NCBI RefSeq assembly: GCF_036311985.1
Contig: NZ_JAZDCJ010000012.1
DNA from: JAZDCJ01 sp036311985
GTDB taxonomy: Bacteria > Actinomycetota > Actinomycetes > Actinomycetales > Micrococcaceae
Strand: one strand, 5' to 3'
DNA: 64,000 nt
In this document: one piece after another, positions 60,502 to 64,000 of the stretch
How the letters are laid out: each line of letters starts with the position of its first letter
How positions within the stretch are numbered: position 1 is the stretch's first letter
Made by a program: the position numbers and the translations under genes
The notes under the pieces: model-generated
What the model was told of the DNA's origin: nothing
The model's input: only the letters and a program-made list of their open reading frames with translations
The model's database searches: none

Positions 60502-61278
60502 ATGAGCACTGATCCCCAGGCGGCCTCCGCCGCAAGCGCCGGATCCCCGATCGTCAGGCTGGACAAGGTCAACAAGCACTACGGACCCCTACACGTCCTC
60601 CAGGACATCAACCTGGAGGTCACCAAGGGCGAGGTCGTCGTCGTCCTCGGCCCCTCGGGCTCGGGCAAGTCGACCCTGTGCCGCGCCATCAACCGGTTGG
60701 AGACGATCGACGACGGCGCCATCTACATCGACGGCGAGAAGCTGCCCGAGGAGGGCAAGGCGCTCGCCAAGCTGCGTGCCGACGTCGGAATGGTCTTCCA
60801 GTCCTTCAACCTCTTCGCGCACAAGTCGATCCTCGAGAACGTCACGCTCGGCCCCCTCAAGGTCAAGGGCATGAAGAAGGCCGAGGCCGACAAGCTCGCC
60901 CTGTCGCTCCTGGAGCGCGTCGGCGTCGCCAACCAGAAGGACAAGCTGCCGGCACAGCTCTCGGGCGGGCAGCAGCAGCGCGTCGCGATCGCCCGGGCCC
61001 TCGCCATGAAGCCCAAGGTGATGCTCTTCGACGAGCCCACCTCGGCACTGGACCCCGAGATGATCCAGGAGGTCCTTGACACCATGGTGCAGCTCGCCAA
61101 GGAGGGCATGACCATGATCGTCGTGACCCACGAGATGGGCTTCGCCCGCAAGGCGGCGGACCGCGTCGTCTTCATGGCCGACGGCCAGATCGTCGAGCAG
61201 GCCGCGCCGCACGAGTTCTTCACCAACCCGCAGAGCGACCGGGCGAAGGACTTCCTCGGCAAGCTGATCACCCACTAG
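60502..61278 (+). CDS. gluA: Glutamate ABC transporter ATP-binding protein
   Basis: A 258-residue ABC ATPase of the polar amino acid uptake type. Walker A is VVVLGPSGSGKSTLCRAINR near residue 46, the signature is QLSGGQQQRVAIARALAMKP near 152, and Walker B is VMLFDEPTSALDPEMIQE near 173. It is the first gene of gluA-gluB-gluC-gluD, a glutamate importer in Corynebacterium. The message is probably leaderless. Confidence 0.93.
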   Translation: MSTDPQAASAASAGSPIVRLDKVNKHYGPLHVLQDINLEVTKGEVVVVLGPSGSGKSTLCRAINRLETIDDGAIYIDGEKLPEEGKALAKLRADVGMVFQSFNLFAHKSILENVTLGPLKVKGMKKAEADKLALSLLERVGVANQKDKLPAQLSGGQQQRVAIARALAMKPKVMLFDEPTSALDPEMIQEVLDTMVQLAKEGMTMIVVTHEMGFARKAADRVVFMADGQIVEQAAPHEFFTNPQSDRAKDFLGKLITH

Positions 61279-61340
61279 GACACCACTTCCACTCGCGGCC
61301 GGCCCCACAAGCACGCCGGCCAGACAACAAGGAGAACACC

Positions 61341-62171
61341 ATGCGCAAGACCCGCATCGCGCTCGCTGCCGCCGCGGCAGCCACCGCACTCACCCTGTCC
61401 GCCTGTGGAGGCGGCGGAACCGGCGGTGGGGACGGCGACGGCGACAGCATCCGGATCGGCATCAAGTTCGACCAGCCGGGCCTCGGCTTCAAGGACGGCG
61501 AGAACTACACGGGCTTCGACGTCGACGTCGCCAAGTTCGTGGCCCAGGAGCTGGGCTACTCGGAGAACCAGATCGAATGGGTCTCCGCCCCGTCCGCCAA
61601 CCGCGAGACCATGCTGCAGAACAACCAGGTCGACATGATCTTCGCGACCTACTCCATCACCGATTCCCGCAAGGAGGTCGTCGACTTCGCGGGACCGTAC
61701 TTCGTCGCCGGCCAGGATCTCCTGGTGGCCAACGACAGCGACATCACCGGACCCGAGGACCTCAACGAGCGCAACCTCTGCTCCGTGACCGGTTCGACGT
61801 CGGCCCAGAAGGTCAAGGACACCTACGCCGAGGGCACCAACCTGCAGGAGCTCCCGGGCTACGCCGAGTGCGTGACCCAGATGTCCGGCGGCACGATCGA
61901 CGCCGTCACCACCGACGACATCATCCTGGCCGGCCTGGCCGCGCAGCCGGCCTACCAGGGCCAGTTCAAGGTCGTCGGTGCCCCGTTCTCCGAGGAGAAC
62001 TACGGCGTGGGCCTGCCCAAGGGCTCGGACCGCTGCGAGGCGATCAACGAGGCCATCACCAAGATGATCGAGGACGGTGCGTGGGAGACTGCCCTCCAGA
62101 CCAACACCGAAGGCACCGGCTACGAGCCGAACGCGGACACCAACCCGCCGACCCCGGCCGCCTGCTCCTGA
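61341..62171 (+). CDS. gluB: Glutamate-binding lipoprotein
   Basis: A 276-residue substrate-binding lipoprotein with lipobox LSAC near residue 24 and a Gly/Asp linker. The bacterial solute-binding fold includes YTGFDVDVAKFVAQELG, NQVDMIFATYSITDSRKEVV and FAGPYFVAGQDLLV. The start, ATG 61341, has AAGGAG 7 nt upstream. It lies 62 bp after gluA. Confidence 0.92.
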   Translation: MRKTRIALAAAAAATALTLSACGGGGTGGGDGDGDSIRIGIKFDQPGLGFKDGENYTGFDVDVAKFVAQELGYSENQIEWVSAPSANRETMLQNNQVDMIFATYSITDSRKEVVDFAGPYFVAGQDLLVANDSDITGPEDLNERNLCSVTGSTSAQKVKDTYAEGTNLQELPGYAECVTQMSGGTIDAVTTDDIILAGLAAQPAYQGQFKVVGAPFSEENYGVGLPKGSDRCEAINEAITKMIEDGAWETALQTNTEGTGYEPNADTNPPTPAACS

Positions 62172-62324
62172 TTCCGCCGGTCCGCGGCGCCCCGTCCACG
62201 AAAGGAGACGCAGAGCCAGGGGCCCGTCCCCGCCGACCCGGGTAGCCGCCCGGGGCGGCAGGGGCGCCGGCCCCCGCTTCCCGTTCTGGCCCGTCGCCGA
62301 CGGCCCCTTAGACAGAGGAAGACC

Positions 62325-63002
62325 GTGGAGAACTACCTTTCCATCTTCACCGACTACGACATCCCGGGCGCCTTCTGGGTCAACATCCAGCTGACCTTCT
62401 GGGCCGCCATCGGGGCCCTCGTCCTCGGAACCCTCCTCGCGCTCATGCGCATCTCCCCCGTGCCCAGCTTCGAGGCGATCGGCACGGCGTACGTGAACCT
62501 CATCCGGAACACGCCGCTGACCATCATCATCCTGTTCGGCGTCCTGGCCCTCAACGGCCAGCTCGGGCTGAACCTGGGCGGCGGATTCCAGGAGAACTTC
62601 TTCCGCCTGGCCGTCATGGGCCTGGCGATCTACCACGCGGCGTTCGTCTGCGAGGCCATCCGCTCCGGCGTGAACACGGTCCCGCTCGGACAGGCCGAGG
62701 CCGCCCGTGCGATCGGGCTCGCGTTCCTCCCGGCCGCGCGGCTCGTGATCCTGCCGCAGGCCTTCCGCGGGGCGATCGTCCCCCTCGGCAACGTCCTGAT
62801 CGCCCTGATCAAGAACTCCACGGTCGCCGCGGCCGGCTCCGTGGCGACCGAGACGTCCTCCGTCATGCGCGGCATGATCGAGGCGCGCGGCGACATCGTC
62901 CTGCCGATCTTCCTCACCTTCGCCATCGGGTTCGTGATCCTGGTCATCCCGGTCGGCCTGTTGACCACCTGGCTCTCCAAGAAACTGGCGGTGTCCCGAT
63001 GA
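62325..63002 (+). CDS. gluC: Glutamate ABC transporter permease GluC
   Basis: A 225-residue permease of the His/Glu/Gln type, with NLIRNTPLTIIILFGVLALN near residue 60 and the EAA loop GQAEAARAIGLAFLPAARLV near 125. GTG 62325 follows AGAGGAAG. A 153-bp spacer separates it from gluB and may allow unequal expression. It overlaps gluD by 4 bp (ATGA). Confidence 0.92.
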   Translation: MENYLSIFTDYDIPGAFWVNIQLTFWAAIGALVLGTLLALMRISPVPSFEAIGTAYVNLIRNTPLTIIILFGVLALNGQLGLNLGGGFQENFFRLAVMGLAIYHAAFVCEAIRSGVNTVPLGQAEAARAIGLAFLPAARLVILPQAFRGAIVPLGNVLIALIKNSTVAAAGSVATETSSVMRGMIEARGDIVLPIFLTFAIGFVILVIPVGLLTTWLSKKLAVSR

Positions 63003-63916
63003 GCGCATCAGTACTCTTCGACGCCCCGGGCCCCAAGTCCCGGCGCAACACGATGATCATCAACATCATCGGCATCGCCGGCAGCGCCGCGTTGCTGTGG
63101 TGGATCATCGCCGGGCTCGCCGGCAAGGGCCAGATGACGGCCGCCAAGTGGACCGGCTTCCTCGAAGGGTCCACCTGGACCAACTACCTGCTTCCCGGCC
63201 TGGCCAACACGCTCACGGCCGCGGGGCTCGCCATCGTCGGCTCCCTCGTCTTCGGCCTGGTCTTCGGCCTCGGGCGGCTCTCCGAGAACAAGGTCTTCAA
63301 CTGGATCAGCTCGATCATCGTCGAGTTCTTCCGCGCCGTTCCCGTCCTGCTGATGATCGTGTTCTTCAACGTGTTCATCGCCCGTACGCTGCAGATCAGC
63401 CAGAACTCGGCGATGTGGGCCGTCGTCGCGGCGCTCGTGTTCTACAACGGCTCCGTCGTCGCCGAGCTCATCCGCTCCGGCGTCCACAACCTGCCCAAGG
63501 GACAGCGGGAGGCCGGCATCGCGATCGGCCTGACGCGGCAGCAGTCGCTGCGCCTCGTCGAGGTCCCGCAGGCCCTGATCGCCATGCTGCCGGCCCTCAT
63601 CGGCCAGTTCGTGGTGATCCTGAAGGACTCGGCCCTCGGCTACATCATCAGCTTCAACGAGTTGCTGTTCTACGGCCGGACCTACTCCTCGCCGAACGCC
63701 AACGTGCTGCAGGCGCTGCTCGTGGTCGCCGCGATCTTCATCGTCATCAACTACTCCCTGTCCAAGCTCGCGGAGTTCGTCTCCCGCCGGCTCAGCGCGC
63801 GCGGTCCACGCCGGACCAAGGCCGACGTCGCCAACGCCGAGCCCGCCGTCGGACTCCCGGCCGGGCTGCCCGCGCAGGCTGGCCAGGGACCGGAGGCCCC
63901 GCCCGAGAAGAAGTAG
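62999..63916 (+). CDS. gluD: Glutamate ABC transporter permease GluD
   Basis: A 305-residue second permease: EFFRAVPVLLMIVFFNVFIA near residue 112 and the EAA loop GQREAGIAIGLTRQQSLRLV near 168. A basic, Ala/Pro-rich cytoplasmic tail of about 40 residues follows. ATG 62999 overlaps the gluC stop; the two permeases form the channel heterodimer. Confidence 0.92.
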   Translation: MSASVLFDAPGPKSRRNTMIINIIGIAGSAALLWWIIAGLAGKGQMTAAKWTGFLEGSTWTNYLLPGLANTLTAAGLAIVGSLVFGLVFGLGRLSENKVFNWISSIIVEFFRAVPVLLMIVFFNVFIARTLQISQNSAMWAVVAALVFYNGSVVAELIRSGVHNLPKGQREAGIAIGLTRQQSLRLVEVPQALIAMLPALIGQFVVILKDSALGYIISFNELLFYGRTYSSPNANVLQALLVVAAIFIVINYSLSKLAEFVSRRLSARGPRRTKADVANAEPAVGLPAGLPAQAGQGPEAPPEKK

Positions 63917-63946
63917 GCCCCGCTCCGGCGGAGCCACCACGCGACA

Positions 63947-63996
63947 GGGCCCGGTTTCCCACCCCAAGAGGGGGAACAGGGCCCCGCTCTTTTTTC
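63947..63996 (+). terminator. Intrinsic terminator of gluABCD
   Basis: GGGCCC (63947-63952) and GGGCCC (63979-63984) pair, with inner GTT/AAC and CCC/GGG pairs and a wobble between, followed by TCTTTTTT. This is the clearest Rho-independent terminator in the window. Confidence 0.88.
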
Positions 63997-64000
63997 CAGG

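Noticed and set aside
1..64000. CRISPR arrays, tRNA/rRNA genes, insertion sequences, prophage
   Set aside because: No regularly spaced repeats, cloverleaf-like segments, transposase or integrase frames were recognised on either strand.

Overview
The window is GC-rich, densely coded actinobacterial chromosome. The evidence is the AdnAB helicase-nuclease pair, UvrD2 with an HRDC domain, HemQ and an actinobacterial-type ferrochelatase, DUF3107 and DUF3117 proteins, a SigE/anti-sigma/TatB block, and a GluABCD glutamate importer. Gene content and order look most like the Micrococcaceae (Arthrobacter, Citricoccus or Zhihengliuella type). That placement is inference; there is no rRNA or other marker gene here to settle it. 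I see no tRNA, rRNA, CRISPR array, insertion sequence, integrase or phage gene.

Layout. 1-19900 is a core block also recognisable in mycobacteria: UPF0182 membrane protein (cut by the window edge), YlbL-like PDZ/Lon protease, DUF2342 protein, YgjP-like metallopeptidase, a degenerate ThiF-like protein, uvrD2, nudC, a phosphotransferase, adnB, adnA, an alkyltransferase-like (ATL) protein and a DEDDh exonuclease. 20149-22792 is the methionine importer metN-metI-metQ. 22942-24323 holds a 37-codon small ORF, a terminator and rtcB. 24610-26369 encodes an uncharacterised lipoprotein/membrane-protein pair. 26419-37017 is the haem locus, the coproporphyrin-dependent route from glutamyl-tRNA to haem: hemE, hemY, hemQ, hemH, hemC, hemD, hemB, hemL on the minus strand, with hemA divergent from hemE. 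37011-41536 has moeZ, a TetR regulator, DUF3107, a ferritin-like protein and an RNB ribonuclease.

41533-44000 is a thiO-thiS-thiG operon under a TPP riboswitch. 44252-46927 carries a DEAD-box RNA helicase followed by an orphan DNA methyltransferase whose 5' end contains a run of 12 G. 47046-48872 is a sodium-solute symporter with its 43-residue partner. 49222-52655 has a PHP phosphoesterase, PepP and a general-stress protein. 52763-59583 is a second conserved block: MgtE-N/CBS protein, DUF1003, Mrp, TatB, anti-sigma factor, SigE-like factor, O-methyltransferase, DUF3117, a DivIVA-motif protein and, next to it, a LOG protein. 60502-63916 is gluABCD, closed by a strong terminator.

Four signals need a second look. 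(1) A G12 tract sits inside the start region of the methyltransferase, so that different tract lengths put different start codons in frame: a candidate phase-variable methylome switch. (2) A dispersed 19-21 bp repeat occurs in intergenic DNA and, always in the same reading frame, in disordered linkers of five unrelated proteins. (3) At least 15 genes have a TANNNT box exactly 6-7 nt before the start codon, indicating widespread leaderless transcription. (4) A small ORF with a strong ribosome site and its own terminator lies directly before rtcB.
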